Below are positions 1-8,576 of a stretch of DNA of 55,824 nt, piece after piece; within the stretch, counting starts at the first letter, position 1, and every line of letters starts with the position of its first letter. A program made the translations under genes and the position numbers. Source of the DNA: a virus. The DNA lies in IMG/VR virus record IMGVR_UViG_3300038429_000537, positions 1-55,824 of that record, one strand, 5' to 3'. Below the pieces are notes generated by a model. That model searched no databases, was not told the origin of the DNA, and was given only the letters and a program-made list of their open reading frames with translations.

Positions 1-2
1 TC

Positions 3-485
3 GCCATCGGCACGAACCTGATGCTCTATTGGAACGGGTTCCTGCTTGATATAGTGAGCGACAGCGCTATCGCAAGCGGCGCGGCGGGTTGTTGTCTAGG
101 CCCAGTAGGCAATATTGCCAACGCCCAAATCAGCGCATGGTCTGGTGGTAACTTTCGGAATCCCCCAAACAACGGAATACAAGGCGCTCTTGGCGCAGGA
201 GGTTCAGGAGCTACGGTTGCGTGGACGGGAACCTCATCCGGTTCAGTGACTGCGGATGTCTCAGGCAACTACAACACGCTCGAAGTTCTCAATCCATTTG
301 ATGTTCTGAAACTCACGCCGTCTAAGACTGGCTACACCTTCTCCCCGACCAGCGCAAGCGAAACGGTCAACGGCGCGAACATCACGGGCGTTAGTTTCAC
401 GGCGACTCAGACGCCTACCGGTGGTGGTTCCGGTTCCTACATGCAAGCTTTTCGTGGCTTCGTAAACAAGCGAGGAGTAAATTGA
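3..485 (+). CDS. Partial secreted/adhesin-like or tail-associated protein with acidobacterial-type surface repeat
   Basis: The frame is open to the left window edge, so this is the 3' end of a longer gene. The visible 160 residues begin with a segment like the end of a concanavalin-type fold (GNIANAQISAWSGG). They continue with one repeat of the carboxypeptidase-regulatory-like kind (SGSVTADVSGNY, then TPSKTGYTFSPTS, then VNGANITGVSF), which is common in Acidobacteriota surface proteins. The tail is Gly/Ser rich. The stop codon TGA overlaps the ATG of the next gene by one base. A tail or virion-surface carbohydrate-binding role is an inference. Confidence 0.6.
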   Translation, partial: AIGTNLMLYWNGFLLDIVSDSAIASGAAGCCLGPVGNIANAQISAWSGGNFRNPPNNGIQGALGAGGSGATVAWTGTSSGSVTADVSGNYNTLEVLNPFDVLKLTPSKTGYTFSPTSASETVNGANITGVSFTATQTPTGGGSGSYMQAFRGFVNKRGVN

Positions 486-688
486 TGCCGGTGAAAGAAG
501 TGGTTACTCTTCGTCAGGACTTCGTTCAGCGGGCTCTTGCGCTGAGCCACGTTTCGTTTCGGACGCCGTACGCCGCCCTTGATCGCGAGGACGCCATCCT
601 TGACCGGATGACGCAAAACTTAACCCCGGAGGAACGCGAAGCCTTTAAAATTCTTAGTCCAATTATTTACAACGGGTTTGGCCGATGA
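485..688 (+). CDS. Small hypothetical protein (67 aa)
   Basis: A GAGGAG ribosome-binding site lies just upstream, and ATG 485 overlaps the previous stop (TGATG). A TTG codon directly before it is possible but less likely. The protein is short, soluble and mildly acidic, with a probable helical C-terminal half containing LTPEEREAFKIL. The stop overlaps the start of the next membrane-protein gene (ATGA), so the two are probably translated together. I do not recognise the family. Confidence 0.6.
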   Translation: MPVKEVVTLRQDFVQRALALSHVSFRTPYAALDREDAILDRMTQNLTPEEREAFKILSPIIYNGFGR

Positions 689-1038
689 AAAATTTTTTAC
701 GCCAGCGCCGGTTGATGTGGTTTGCGGTTTTATTTAACGTCGTAGGTTATGTTTGTGACTTAACCTCGAGCTACGGCGCGCCGGCGTATCTCTTCGAATC
801 GAATCCGTACACACGCGACATCGTGTACCACTTTTCTTTATTGCACGGTATGATCTATGACTCGATTTGGCTCGGCATCTTCGCCCTGGTGGGATGCCTT
901 CTGTACTTCGGCACTAGGTGGTTTGACGAACTTATCGCGCAGCTAGCTTTTGCTGCCTTACCGTTGGTTGCCGGCATCGGTGGTTTTTCGGCCGCGGTTC
1001 ACAACGTGTGGTTGAGATTAGGATGGTACGTGCGATGA
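685..1038 (+). CDS. Small integral membrane protein
   Basis: The 117-residue protein starts with a basic stretch (KNFLRQRR) followed by about three or four hydrophobic segments (near residues 10-28, 58-75 and 82-105), as in a small polytopic membrane protein. ATG 685 overlaps the preceding TGA. Its own stop overlaps the phosphatase start at 1035. Holin-like function is possible but the position, far from the lysis genes, does not support it. Function unknown. Confidence 0.6.
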   Translation: MKNFLRQRRLMWFAVLFNVVGYVCDLTSSYGAPAYLFESNPYTRDIVYHFSLLHGMIYDSIWLGIFALVGCLLYFGTRWFDELIAQLAFAALPLVAGIGGFSAAVHNVWLRLGWYVR

Positions 1039-1874
1039 AACTCGATGACGTAATTTTCTTTTTCATGCGTCACGGCGAAACCGCCGGCAACAAGAAGAAC
1101 GTCTACCGTAGCTGGAGCAACGCTCCCGACGCGCAGCTCGATGCCGCCGGCCGCAAGTCGGCCGAGAAGGGCGGACAGTACCTCGCGACGATCGGCGCGC
1201 CGATCGAGTTGATCGTGGCGGATTCATTGGATCGCGTGCAGGAAACGGTTGAACTCGTTGCCCGAAGTTTTCCTGAGGCGCGACTCGAGTTCGTTCGTGC
1301 CCTCCACCCGTTAAACATGGGTGATTGGACGTTGCAGTCGAAGGACGAGCACCCCGTGCAGCCCTACCTCGACGAACCGAGCAAGCAGATACCCGGCGGT
1401 GAAAAGGTCGACGAGTTCAACGACCGCGAGGCGCAGATCTTTCAGACGATCTTTGCCCTGGCGAAGGATTTAAAAGGTGGTAAGATTTTGGTGGTAGGAC
1501 ACGGGTCGAACGTGGCTTACCTCCACAACCACGTGTTTAACCGAGGAAAGGCGCGAGTCGGCTATGAAGGACTCGTTGATCCGGGAGGCATCATTGCTTG
1601 TACACCCGGTGGGATGATTCCGCTGACCCTCTCGCGAGAAAAGTCAAGTAAGGGCGATGAGCATCTCACGCAACTCGGTCCGAACGTAACCTATCCACCG
1701 GATCACGAACCCGGACTGAAGGTCCCGAAGGGTGGCAGCATGTGCGCGAATTGCGAGTATCACAACCCGGATGGTAACACCTGTAAGAACGAGTACTTCA
1801 TTCGCTGGAACGGTTCGGACAAAATTCCCGCGCCGGCGGATCAGTACTGTTCTGATTGGTACGAACCTAAATAA
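1035..1874 (+). CDS. Histidine-phosphatase domain fused to a C-terminal four-cysteine module
   Basis: The start at 1035 is chosen because it gives the ATGA overlap with the previous gene; ATG 1023 is an in-frame alternative. The N-terminal part (residues about 1-190) has the histidine phosphatase (phosphoglycerate-mutase-like) hallmarks: RHGET with the nucleophilic His, then VVGHGSN with the second His. The last about 45 residues hold a compact Cys module (CANCEY, then C, then YCSDWYEP) resembling the small Cys-rich domains found in phage and iron-sulphur proteins. The phosphatase assignment is firm; substrate and purpose of the fusion are unknown. Confidence 0.8.
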   Translation: MKLDDVIFFFMRHGETAGNKKNVYRSWSNAPDAQLDAAGRKSAEKGGQYLATIGAPIELIVADSLDRVQETVELVARSFPEARLEFVRALHPLNMGDWTLQSKDEHPVQPYLDEPSKQIPGGEKVDEFNDREAQIFQTIFALAKDLKGGKILVVGHGSNVAYLHNHVFNRGKARVGYEGLVDPGGIIACTPGGMIPLTLSREKSSKGDEHLTQLGPNVTYPPDHEPGLKVPKGGSMCANCEYHNPDGNTCKNEYFIRWNGSDKIPAPADQYCSDWYEPK

Positions 1875-1884
1875 GGAGATTAAG

Positions 1885-2109
1885 ATGGCTTTTCAGTTGC
1901 ACAAAGTCAACGCTTCGGCGTTTGCTAAGGACCCCACCCTGCGAGACGCCAAGTGTACCTCTTATGCGACTCTAGCACTAGCTTGCGATGCTAGAGAAGC
2001 ACTAAGCGGAAAGCTTGACTCGCTCAACGGAGATTATTGGAACGCGATAATCTTCGACACAGTGACCCCGGGCGCTCCCGTGGTTAATTTCGTCCAGAGC
2101 GTAGAGTAG
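1885..2109 (+). CDS. Small hypothetical protein (74 aa)
   Basis: ATG 1885 follows a strong AAGGAG site with normal spacing, eleven bases after the phosphatase stop. The protein (MAFQLHKVNA..., ending ..VNFVQSVE) has no signal peptide or membrane segment and no motif I recognise. Its place among small genes before the packaging genes is typical of phage accessory or structural small proteins. A longer reading frame from 1732 overlaps the phosphatase and lacks a ribosome-binding site, so it was not used. Confidence 0.6.
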   Translation: MAFQLHKVNASAFAKDPTLRDAKCTSYATLALACDAREALSGKLDSLNGDYWNAIIFDTVTPGAPVVNFVQSVE

Positions 2110-2180
2110 AGGACTAAGTTTTTCAGCCGTCGGGCAACCGGGGCTGAGCAGTTAGACAGAAATAGATAGAGGAGAAAGAA
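2110..2180 (+). other. Intergenic leader with weak hairpin
   Basis: The 71 bases between two small genes contain a modest inverted repeat (TCAGCC near 2123 pairing with GGCTGA near 2142) and end in a good ribosome-binding site (GAGGAGAAAG). I see no convincing sigma-70 promoter. Confidence 0.3.
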
Positions 2181-2447
2181 ATGTCAACCAAGCGCGACAG
2201 TAAGGACCCCTTGCCCGAAGCGGCTAACACGCAGCGCCAGGGTGGTGGGAACGAGCCGTACCCAGCCGGTGCCGAGGATCACGGTCAGAAAAAGGCCGCG
2301 AAGATCCCGGAAGATAGTCGCTACACTCTGCGCACCGGTGGTGAATCACAGCCGACGCGGCAAAAGGGTGACGGCAACACCCCGGTCACGGGCGAGACGC
2401 ACGACTCGAAGAAGGCCGAGAAGGTCACTGAAGATCGTCGGTACTAA
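2181..2447 (+). CDS. Small hydrophilic repeat protein (88 aa)
   Basis: The start follows GAGGAGAAAG. The protein is almost entirely polar and probably disordered. It contains two related units: K-I-P-E-D-S-R-Y near residue 41 and K-V-T-E-D-R-R-Y at the C-terminus, each preceded by a Gly/His/Asp plus Lys run. The same K-x-P-E-D-x-x-Y motif recurs in the gene at 2747. A role as a small virion or assembly protein is an inference from position just before the terminase. Confidence 0.6.
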   Translation: MSTKRDSKDPLPEAANTQRQGGGNEPYPAGAEDHGQKKAAKIPEDSRYTLRTGGESQPTRQKGDGNTPVTGETHDSKKAEKVTEDRRY

Positions 2448-2459
2448 GGAGCGAATCCG

Positions 2460-2750
2460 ATGCCCGATAAGAAGAAGGCACCACCTTCGCATCTTGACCT
2501 GCTCGGCGGCAAGAAGGAAGCCGAGAAGGGTAAGGACGTGAAGAGCAAGGCGCACGGCTTTCACGCCCGGAAGGTAAAGGGCGGCTGGCACGTGCAGCAC
2601 CACGATGAGACGAACGCACCGGTTCAGGGCGAAGAGCACGTGCTTCCCGACACCGACGCGCTGCACGATCACATCGAGGAACACTTCGGTGAACCGAACC
2701 AGGGTGAGGAAGCACCGGCAGCAGCCCCGGCTCCGGGAGTACCAGCATGA
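2460..2750 (+). CDS. Small hydrophilic protein with Pro/Ala-rich tail (96 aa)
   Basis: ATG 2460 follows AAGGAGCG. The chain is Lys/His/Glu rich with a central segment HARKVKGGWHVQHHDET that could form a short beta unit, and an AAPAPG tail. It may relate to small phage proteins of unknown role found upstream of terminase genes. The stop overlaps the next ATG (ATGA), which fits translational coupling. Confidence 0.6.
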   Translation: MPDKKKAPPSHLDLLGGKKEAEKGKDVKSKAHGFHARKVKGGWHVQHHDETNAPVQGEEHVLPDTDALHDHIEEHFGEPNQGEEAPAAAPAPGVPA

Positions 2751-2986
2751 TCGGCGCTCCCGTGAAACCCGGTGGGTTGACTAACCCGTTGCGACCACTA
2801 GGAGGCAAGCAGACGGTTGGCAGCATCCTGGGTAATATGCACCAGGGGGGTAAGGTCCCGGAGGACGGTGTTTATGAACTCAAGAAGGACGAAGAGGTCA
2901 CGCCGCCTTCGAAGAAAAAGAATCCGACCCCAGCCGGTCGTAACTCCAAGTACCGCAAGGTGTACCTCGATCGAAAGAAAAAGTAA
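2747..2986 (+). CDS. Small basic protein with PEDGVYELKK motif (79 aa)
   Basis: ATG overlaps the previous stop, and its TAA overlaps the terminase ATG (TAATG). Residues about 35-50 carry KVPEDGVYELKKDEEVTPP, which matches the short 'ED..Y.L.KGE.V.P' motif seen in many phage structural proteins and is shared with the gene at 2181. The C-terminus is strongly basic (RKVYLDRKKK). By position it could be a small terminase-associated DNA-binding subunit, but no helix-turn-helix is visible. Confidence 0.55.
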   Translation: MIGAPVKPGGLTNPLRPLGGKQTVGSILGNMHQGGKVPEDGVYELKKDEEVTPPSKKKNPTPAGRNSKYRKVYLDRKKK

Positions 2987-4821
2987 TGGCCTTTCCTCCC
3001 GGCTTCAATCCACTGTGGGCCCAGCCGCTAGCTGATGGCACACCCGGTCCCGGTCCGAGTCTCGACGAGCTTAAGAGCTTTCGCTTAACCGAAAGTGACG
3101 CGCGAAAGCTCACGCCCGATGAGGCCGCCCTGGTTCGGTACCTTTGCCTAACGAGCTTACGGTTCTTGGTCAACAGCGTGCTGCGGCCGGCGTCGCAGAA
3201 GTTTTTGCCGTTCACCGAGAAGTGCCACGGCCGAATCTTCGACTCGTTTCTGCGACCGATTCCGGGGAAGACCTATGACCAGTGGAGTGACGTCAAGGAA
3301 CGAGCTACCCTGGCGTTTCGTGGCGCCACTAAGTCAACCATCGTGGGAGGCTTCTTAACCCAGGTTGTGTTGACCGACCGGGACATTCGGATCCTGATTC
3401 TATCGGGAAAGTTGCCGCACGCTAAGACCATCATGGCTCTGGCACGGCAGCCGTTCTTCACGAACGGGGTTGTTCGTTGTCTCTTTCCGGAGTGGGCGAT
3501 CGAGTTGGACCAGGTCTCGGGTGATTCGTTTACCTGTCCTTGTCGTACGGCTGAGTTGAACTTACGTGATCCCACGTTGGGCATCGCAACCTTTGACTCG
3601 GTGAAGGCCGGCGGGCACTACGAGCTCTTGGTGTTCGACGATTGTACGAACGAAATTAACTGTGCCACGCCCGAGTTGGTAGATAAAAATGAGCAGCACT
3701 ACGACGACACGGAAGGCTTGATCGAGCCCGGTGGTTATCGGCACTTCTTTGGAACCACCTGGGCACCGGTCGAGACGGACCTTCCGCAGATAATTCGTCA
3801 GCGTGGTGAGGCTTACGCGGCTGAACATAAGGGTGAGAGGAACACCGAGTATAGCGAGACCCCGGTCTGGACGCTTCGTACCGATGGAACACCTGAGGAG
3901 CAGGCCGACCGGTTGGAGCGTGACCGGAAGAACACGCTTCACCCCGAGGACGTCATCTTAACCTGGCCGGAAAAGTTGACGGTTAAGTTCCTTTGGCCCA
4001 AGTATCGGGCGAACCCGCAGAAGTTCAACGGTCAGTACCTGCTGCGTTGGCGGGGAATGTACCTCACCGAGTCGTTCACGATGGACCTATTGATGCGGAA
4101 CACTCGGCCCTTCGCTGAGGGCATGCCGCTGCCGCACGATCGCTTCATGGTGATCAACTGGGACATGGGTGGCATCTATACCGGTCGGCGGGCTAAGAAG
4201 GGCTTTGACTTTTCTTGCGGCATCGCGGGGATGTTTGAGTTGAGTACGCGTCGGTTGTTCTGCTACGATGCTTTTTTAGAGGTGTTTGTTTCTTCTACGG
4301 ACGCGGCGACGGCAATCGTTCAGTTTTACGAGCGGCAACTAAAGATTGGACCGGTAGGCATCTGTCGGATTGAGGATTCTTTCGGCGTTCGAATGTTGGA
4401 GGGTGAGCTTAACTCGGTCGCCAAAAAGTTGAAGGTACCACTGCAAATTGTTTGGGATCCACCGGAGAACACGGACAACTCAAAGAACATCGCGATTACG
4501 ATGGCTGCTGGAGCGATGAAGAAGGGTTTGATTCAATTTTCAAACTCGATGCCTTACCGTGACGAGATCTTTAAGATGTTCGTCAACTGGTCGCCCCAAC
4601 CGGGTTTGCGGCGCAAGGACGACGGACCGGACAACATCGCGCAAATTTGGAAGTGTTACAACGGACAGATCTTTCCGAACCAGGTGGGGATCATGCAAGC
4701 CAGCAGCAACGAATTTTCCTTCGCTCCAGAGATACCCGAAGAGGTCGACCCTCACGCGGATGAACGGCTTTACGCAGACTTCGGTCTGTTGCAGAGGATG
4801 ACGGTGGATCATGCTTCTTGA
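2986..4821 (+). CDS. terL: Terminase large subunit
   Basis: This 611-residue ATPase-nuclease would pack phage DNA into the prohead. The Walker A-type loop is RGATKST (residues 112-118), the Walker B segment ELLVFDDC (213-220), and a coupling-type motif GTTWA follows near 256. The nuclease domain has an early acidic residue in NWDMGG (Asp393) and a later IEDSFG. Size and motif order resemble the T7-like podovirus terminases. The start overlaps the previous stop by one base; the 3' end overlaps the portal gene by 11 bases. The small subunit was not recognised. Confidence 0.88.
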   Translation: MAFPPGFNPLWAQPLADGTPGPGPSLDELKSFRLTESDARKLTPDEAALVRYLCLTSLRFLVNSVLRPASQKFLPFTEKCHGRIFDSFLRPIPGKTYDQWSDVKERATLAFRGATKSTIVGGFLTQVVLTDRDIRILILSGKLPHAKTIMALARQPFFTNGVVRCLFPEWAIELDQVSGDSFTCPCRTAELNLRDPTLGIATFDSVKAGGHYELLVFDDCTNEINCATPELVDKNEQHYDDTEGLIEPGGYRHFFGTTWAPVETDLPQIIRQRGEAYAAEHKGERNTEYSETPVWTLRTDGTPEEQADRLERDRKNTLHPEDVILTWPEKLTVKFLWPKYRANPQKFNGQYLLRWRGMYLTESFTMDLLMRNTRPFAEGMPLPHDRFMVINWDMGGIYTGRRAKKGFDFSCGIAGMFELSTRRLFCYDAFLEVFVSSTDAATAIVQFYERQLKIGPVGICRIEDSFGVRMLEGELNSVAKKLKVPLQIVWDPPENTDNSKNIAITMAAGAMKKGLIQFSNSMPYRDEIFKMFVNWSPQPGLRRKDDGPDNIAQIWKCYNGQIFPNQVGIMQASSNEFSFAPEIPEEVDPHADERLYADFGLLQRMTVDHAS

Positions 4822-6925
4822 GCAACCTAACGATACACGGCAACCGCTTAACCAACTTCCGCAGGAGTTCGCGCTTCCTACCGAAGGTGCTAAGAAGGAA
4901 ATCGACAAGGATGATGTCGCGCTGTCCCTCGTAGTCCAGGATACCCAACGCGCCGAGAAGTTTGTGATGGCCCGCCTGTGGCTGACGGAGTGGCGCATCG
5001 CGAAGGCTCTTTACGAGGCGGCGGTCAAGCAGGAATACTGGCGCGATACCCTAGTCCCGAGGGCCAGTAATGCTTATCCGTTATCCTCGCAGCACGTTCG
5101 AGCGATTCTTGACCAGACGATGGAGGCTCTCTTTCCGGAGAACCCGCCTTTCGCCGTGAATCCCACCGAGGGCACGCCACGGCAAGTTGCCCGAGGCTGG
5201 GAGTCCATCATTAGTTACCAGCTGCTTCAAACGCGGTTTAAGCAGCAGCTGCGGTTGGTAGCCAAGGACGCGGAGATCTTTGGAACCGGTATCGCGAAGT
5301 GGGGCTGGGAGAAGTTTCCCGTCAAGCGCCGTTTTTACCGTCGTGCTGCCGCCGCTCCCACCGTTCCAGCCACAATTCCCGGAGCTGCTGACCAACAAAT
5401 TCCGACCACCGAGTCGGACGAGTTAGACGAAGTGGAGTTTGAAGAGATCGTCTCACGACCGTTCTTTACGCGCTGCGAGATCAACCACGTGTTGGTTAGC
5501 CCGGGTTTACGGCAGCCGGACATTCGCCGAGCGCAGTACGTGGTTTACCGTGATTATCTCACCATCCGTGACCTGAACAAGCTGCGGGATTTTGAGGGCT
5601 ATGAAATTCCGTCGGAAGAGGAGCTGAAGCAACTCGCCGTTCCACCGGCCGAGCAACCACCTAGCTCGGTGGTCGAGTCGGAGAGCACGGCCTTTCCGGC
5701 GCAGGGTCACCGGGCGTTGCCACGGTACCTTGACGAGTCGGAAGACCCGCTTGACCACAAGTTGGAGGTTCTCGAACGTTGGTCGAATGACACCGTCATC
5801 GTAGCGCTGCAGCGAAAGAAGGTAATTCGCAACGAGTCGAACGAACTGGGTGAGTTGCCGTTCTTGTCGGCCTTTTGGGACGACATTCCGGGTACGTTCT
5901 ACGCTTTCGGTATCCCGCGGCGAATCGGTAGCATCCAGACCCACGTGCAGGGACTGCGTAACTTGCGGCTGGACGACATCAACCTGAACCTGCAAAACGT
6001 TTACCTGGAGAAGCAAGGCACCAACCTGACGGGCCAACCGATGCGGATGTACCCCGGCGCTCGAATTAAGGTTACCGACCCGGAAGGTGTCAAACCACTA
6101 ATCAAGCAGCCGATTTTGGCAGAGGCTTACCGCGAAGAGGCGGTTTTGGCCGCTGACGCCGAGAAAACTACCGGGGCTAACGAGCAAACGGTCCAGGGCG
6201 CGATGCCCGAACGGGGCCGCTCGTCACTCGGTCGGACCGCTACCGGGGCCGGTATCCTAGGCGGAGCGTCGAGTAGCCGGATTCAGAGCTTTGTGAACGT
6301 GATCGTTGACCAGATCTTTCTACCGACGCTGTACGCGTTCCTCCACATGGACCGGCGGTTGCTAGAGCCGAAGTTGATGCGGCAAATTATCGGCAAGACG
6401 TTGTGGGAGTCGATGGAGGCTGATCACAACGGTGACCTGTTGGTTGACATGTGCAACTCGGTTGACATTCAATTCGTCATGCAAGCCGGCACGAGTCTCG
6501 CGGCCCGCCGGGCGATGGCTTCGGCGCTGCCCCTGGAGATGCAGATGTACATGGCTCCGGCCGTGCAAGGTGGCTTGGCCGACGCGGGCTTGAAGGTCAA
6601 CTGGCTGGAACTTTCGCGCCGGATGGAACAGGCCACGGGTTGGAAGTCACAGGATGACGTCCTCGTGCCCATGATGCCGGACGACGTGAAGCGCCGGATG
6701 ATGTCGAATCCTGAGGTGCTGAAGGCCCAAGCTACCCAAACGCGAATCGCGCAACTCCACCAGGGCAAGAAGGAGCTCTCGGCTCAAGAACACGAGCAGA
6801 AGCTAGCGGAGATCGACGCGAAGGGGTTGGCGGGAGCCGGATCAACGATCGTCACGAAGAGTTTGGAACGGGCAGCCGAGCGTGAAGAGATGCAGCAGAT
6901 CTCGGGCTCGTTAGCGGGAGTGTAA
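4811..6925 (+). CDS. Portal protein (head-tail connector)
   Basis: A 704-residue protein immediately after the terminase, the usual place and size for a large podovirus-type portal that forms the dodecameric DNA channel. Supporting segments include SSQHVRAILDQTMEALFPENPPF near the N-terminus, an RTATGAGILGGASSSRIQSF stretch near residue 480, and a long helical, charged C-terminus. There is no catalytic motif. The assignment rests on position, size and general sequence character. Confidence 0.75.
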   Translation: MLLEQPNDTRQPLNQLPQEFALPTEGAKKEIDKDDVALSLVVQDTQRAEKFVMARLWLTEWRIAKALYEAAVKQEYWRDTLVPRASNAYPLSSQHVRAILDQTMEALFPENPPFAVNPTEGTPRQVARGWESIISYQLLQTRFKQQLRLVAKDAEIFGTGIAKWGWEKFPVKRRFYRRAAAAPTVPATIPGAADQQIPTTESDELDEVEFEEIVSRPFFTRCEINHVLVSPGLRQPDIRRAQYVVYRDYLTIRDLNKLRDFEGYEIPSEEELKQLAVPPAEQPPSSVVESESTAFPAQGHRALPRYLDESEDPLDHKLEVLERWSNDTVIVALQRKKVIRNESNELGELPFLSAFWDDIPGTFYAFGIPRRIGSIQTHVQGLRNLRLDDINLNLQNVYLEKQGTNLTGQPMRMYPGARIKVTDPEGVKPLIKQPILAEAYREEAVLAADAEKTTGANEQTVQGAMPERGRSSLGRTATGAGILGGASSSRIQSFVNVIVDQIFLPTLYAFLHMDRRLLEPKLMRQIIGKTLWESMEADHNGDLLVDMCNSVDIQFVMQAGTSLAARRAMASALPLEMQMYMAPAVQGGLADAGLKVNWLELSRRMEQATGWKSQDDVLVPMMPDDVKRRMMSNPEVLKAQATQTRIAQLHQGKKELSAQEHEQKLAEIDAKGLAGAGSTIVTKSLERAAEREEMQQISGSLAGV

Positions 6926-6928
6926 GAT

Positions 6929-7426
6929 ATGGCAGCAGCTGACAACTCGTGGTACACGGACGTTGTTAACGCTCAGGAGAAGTTTGACTTAAACGCACCA
7001 CTCACCGACGAAGAGTTGGTTGCTGCCGGTATGTTGGCGGTGCTGCCGTCCAAGCTCACCCAAGAGGCCAGCGGTCCGGTGCTGAAGGACCTCGACGACC
7101 TCGACGACGCTGTTCCTACCGACGCGGTCGCGGACTTTATCGACGGGGACAGCTACAACGGTCGGTACGCGCACTACCTAAAGTGTCAGGCATTGGCAGC
7201 ACTGGTAGCCTTCGACGAAGGTTGGAGTAGCTTTGAGGAGCTGATCCTTAAGCCCTACGTGCGAGAACGTAAACGGGAGAACGCGGAGTACCGTGGTGAG
7301 GATCCAAACAAGGCCTTCTCACTACGGCTGCGGCAGCAGGCGGCTGAAGACTTTGTACGATTCATTCGCTACATGATCAACGAAGCGGTGGCAACACCTA
7401 AACCAGCTTTAGAGGTAAAGAAGTAA
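6929..7426 (+). CDS. Hypothetical head-module protein (165 aa)
   Basis: Starts three bases after the portal stop. The N-terminal half is acidic (KDLDDLDDAVPTDAVADFIDGD), and the C-terminal half is predicted helical with many Arg and Glu residues. No signal peptide or membrane segment. Its position between portal and scaffold suggests a head-assembly or connector function, which is inference only. Confidence 0.6.
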   Translation: MAAADNSWYTDVVNAQEKFDLNAPLTDEELVAAGMLAVLPSKLTQEASGPVLKDLDDLDDAVPTDAVADFIDGDSYNGRYAHYLKCQALAALVAFDEGWSSFEELILKPYVRERKRENAEYRGEDPNKAFSLRLRQQAAEDFVRFIRYMINEAVATPKPALEVKK

Positions 7427-7467
7427 GTACCGCCCGTAGCCGGATTGCTGCGGAGAGAAGGTGTTAA

Positions 7468-8532
7468 ATGTCAAACGTTCGAGATGTTCTGAAGTTTAAA
7501 GACGGTGGTCTGTCGGTTGAGGAAGCTCGCCGGAAGATGTTGGAAGCTGGGGAGGCGCCGCGAGGGCTAAATCCTACCGGTATTCCGGCACTCGTCAAGG
7601 AAGAGGTAGCTCCTGTGGTGGTTCCGACCGCGGTAGCCGACGCTATCGAACCCGAGTTTGAGGAAGAGGTGCCCGTCGTGCCGGTCGTTCCGGTAGCGGT
7701 TGCTCCTATGGTCCCGACTCCACCGAAGGTTGAACGTGTCGAGACGGACCAGTTCGTCGGTGAGATCAAGCAAGAGGGTGGCAAGTGGGTAGCCGAACTG
7801 CGCTACAAGACCGGTGGCGGCACCGAGCGGTTCATTAAGAGCACCAAGAATGAGTTGATGCTTGCCCTCCTGGAGGGTAAGGGCCACGCCACGATGCGAG
7901 TACACAAGGCCGTGCGGCGTGAAAAGCTCGGTTGGTCAGAGCTCGATCGGCAGTATGCGCTTCCCGCGGGAGTGACCGCTGAAGATTTTGAAAAAATGCC
8001 CGATAAGCAGCAAGATGCGATGCTTTGGACGATCGCGTCGCAACAAACGCTTCTCTTCAACGAGGCACACCCTGAGTTTTACAAGACGCCTAACAACGCT
8101 AAGGCGATCGACAATTTTCTGACCGAGCACAAACTTCCGATCACGCTTCGCAACCTGGAATACGCCTTTGAAGACCTGACGGAAAGTGAGTTGCTTGAAG
8201 TAAGGCCTACGGAGCCTGCACGTGAGGCTCCGATAACGAGTTCTGCACCAGCAGCCGCACCGGTCCCGACGGATTCGGCACCGGCGTCCGCAACACCACC
8301 CGCCGCACCAGCGGCGGTATCGGGAGTTGTGACACCTGCGGTCACGGTGCGAAAGAGGGGAACTACTGGTTTGCAACCGGGACAGTCGAGCTCGCCAACT
8401 GAGCTAGGCGGTCCAGAGGACGGCGGCAAACCGAGAGAACTCTCAGAAGCGGAATTACGCAAACTTCCGATGTCCGAGTTGAAGAGGATTTCTGACCAGG
8501 ACAGACGGCAGCGAGCCGGAACCCAGCGATAA
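7468..8532 (+). CDS. Putative capsid scaffolding protein
   Basis: 354 residues with GAGAAGGTG upstream of ATG. It has long Pro/Ala/Val-rich low-complexity linkers (residues about 35-85 and 255-290) around a mixed core, and a charged helical C-terminus (SEAELRKLPMSELKRISDQD...). This architecture and the position directly before the major capsid gene fit a scaffold, whose C-terminal helix usually contacts the capsid protein. No protease motif was seen. The identification is by context rather than by family signature. Confidence 0.65.
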   Translation: MSNVRDVLKFKDGGLSVEEARRKMLEAGEAPRGLNPTGIPALVKEEVAPVVVPTAVADAIEPEFEEEVPVVPVVPVAVAPMVPTPPKVERVETDQFVGEIKQEGGKWVAELRYKTGGGTERFIKSTKNELMLALLEGKGHATMRVHKAVRREKLGWSELDRQYALPAGVTAEDFEKMPDKQQDAMLWTIASQQTLLFNEAHPEFYKTPNNAKAIDNFLTEHKLPITLRNLEYAFEDLTESELLEVRPTEPAREAPITSSAPAAAPVPTDSAPASATPPAAPAAVSGVVTPAVTVRKRGTTGLQPGQSSSPTELGGPEDGGKPRELSEAELRKLPMSELKRISDQDRRQRAGTQR

Positions 8533-8534
8533 AG

Positions 8535-8553
8535 CCAAGTTTGAAAAACTTGG
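8535..8553 (+). promoter_or_regulatory. Hairpin upstream of the major capsid gene
   Basis: CCAAGTTT (8535-8542) and AAACTTGG (8546-8553) form a perfect 8-bp stem with a GAA loop, followed by TATTCTTT. It starts three bases after the scaffold stop and lies just before the capsid ribosome-binding site. It may be an attenuator or an RNA processing/stabilising hairpin for the capsid message. Confidence 0.5.
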
Positions 8554-8576
8554 TATTCTTTGTGTGAGGTGACAAA

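Noticed and set aside
2346-2826. Minus-strand frames over the small pre-terminase genes
   Set aside because: They lie opposite well-spaced, SD-preceded + strand genes and have Arg/Ser-rich shadow-type composition.
7936-8462. Minus-strand frames opposite the scaffold gene
   Set aside because: Composition mirrors the Pro/Ala-rich gene in another frame, with no ribosome-binding site.
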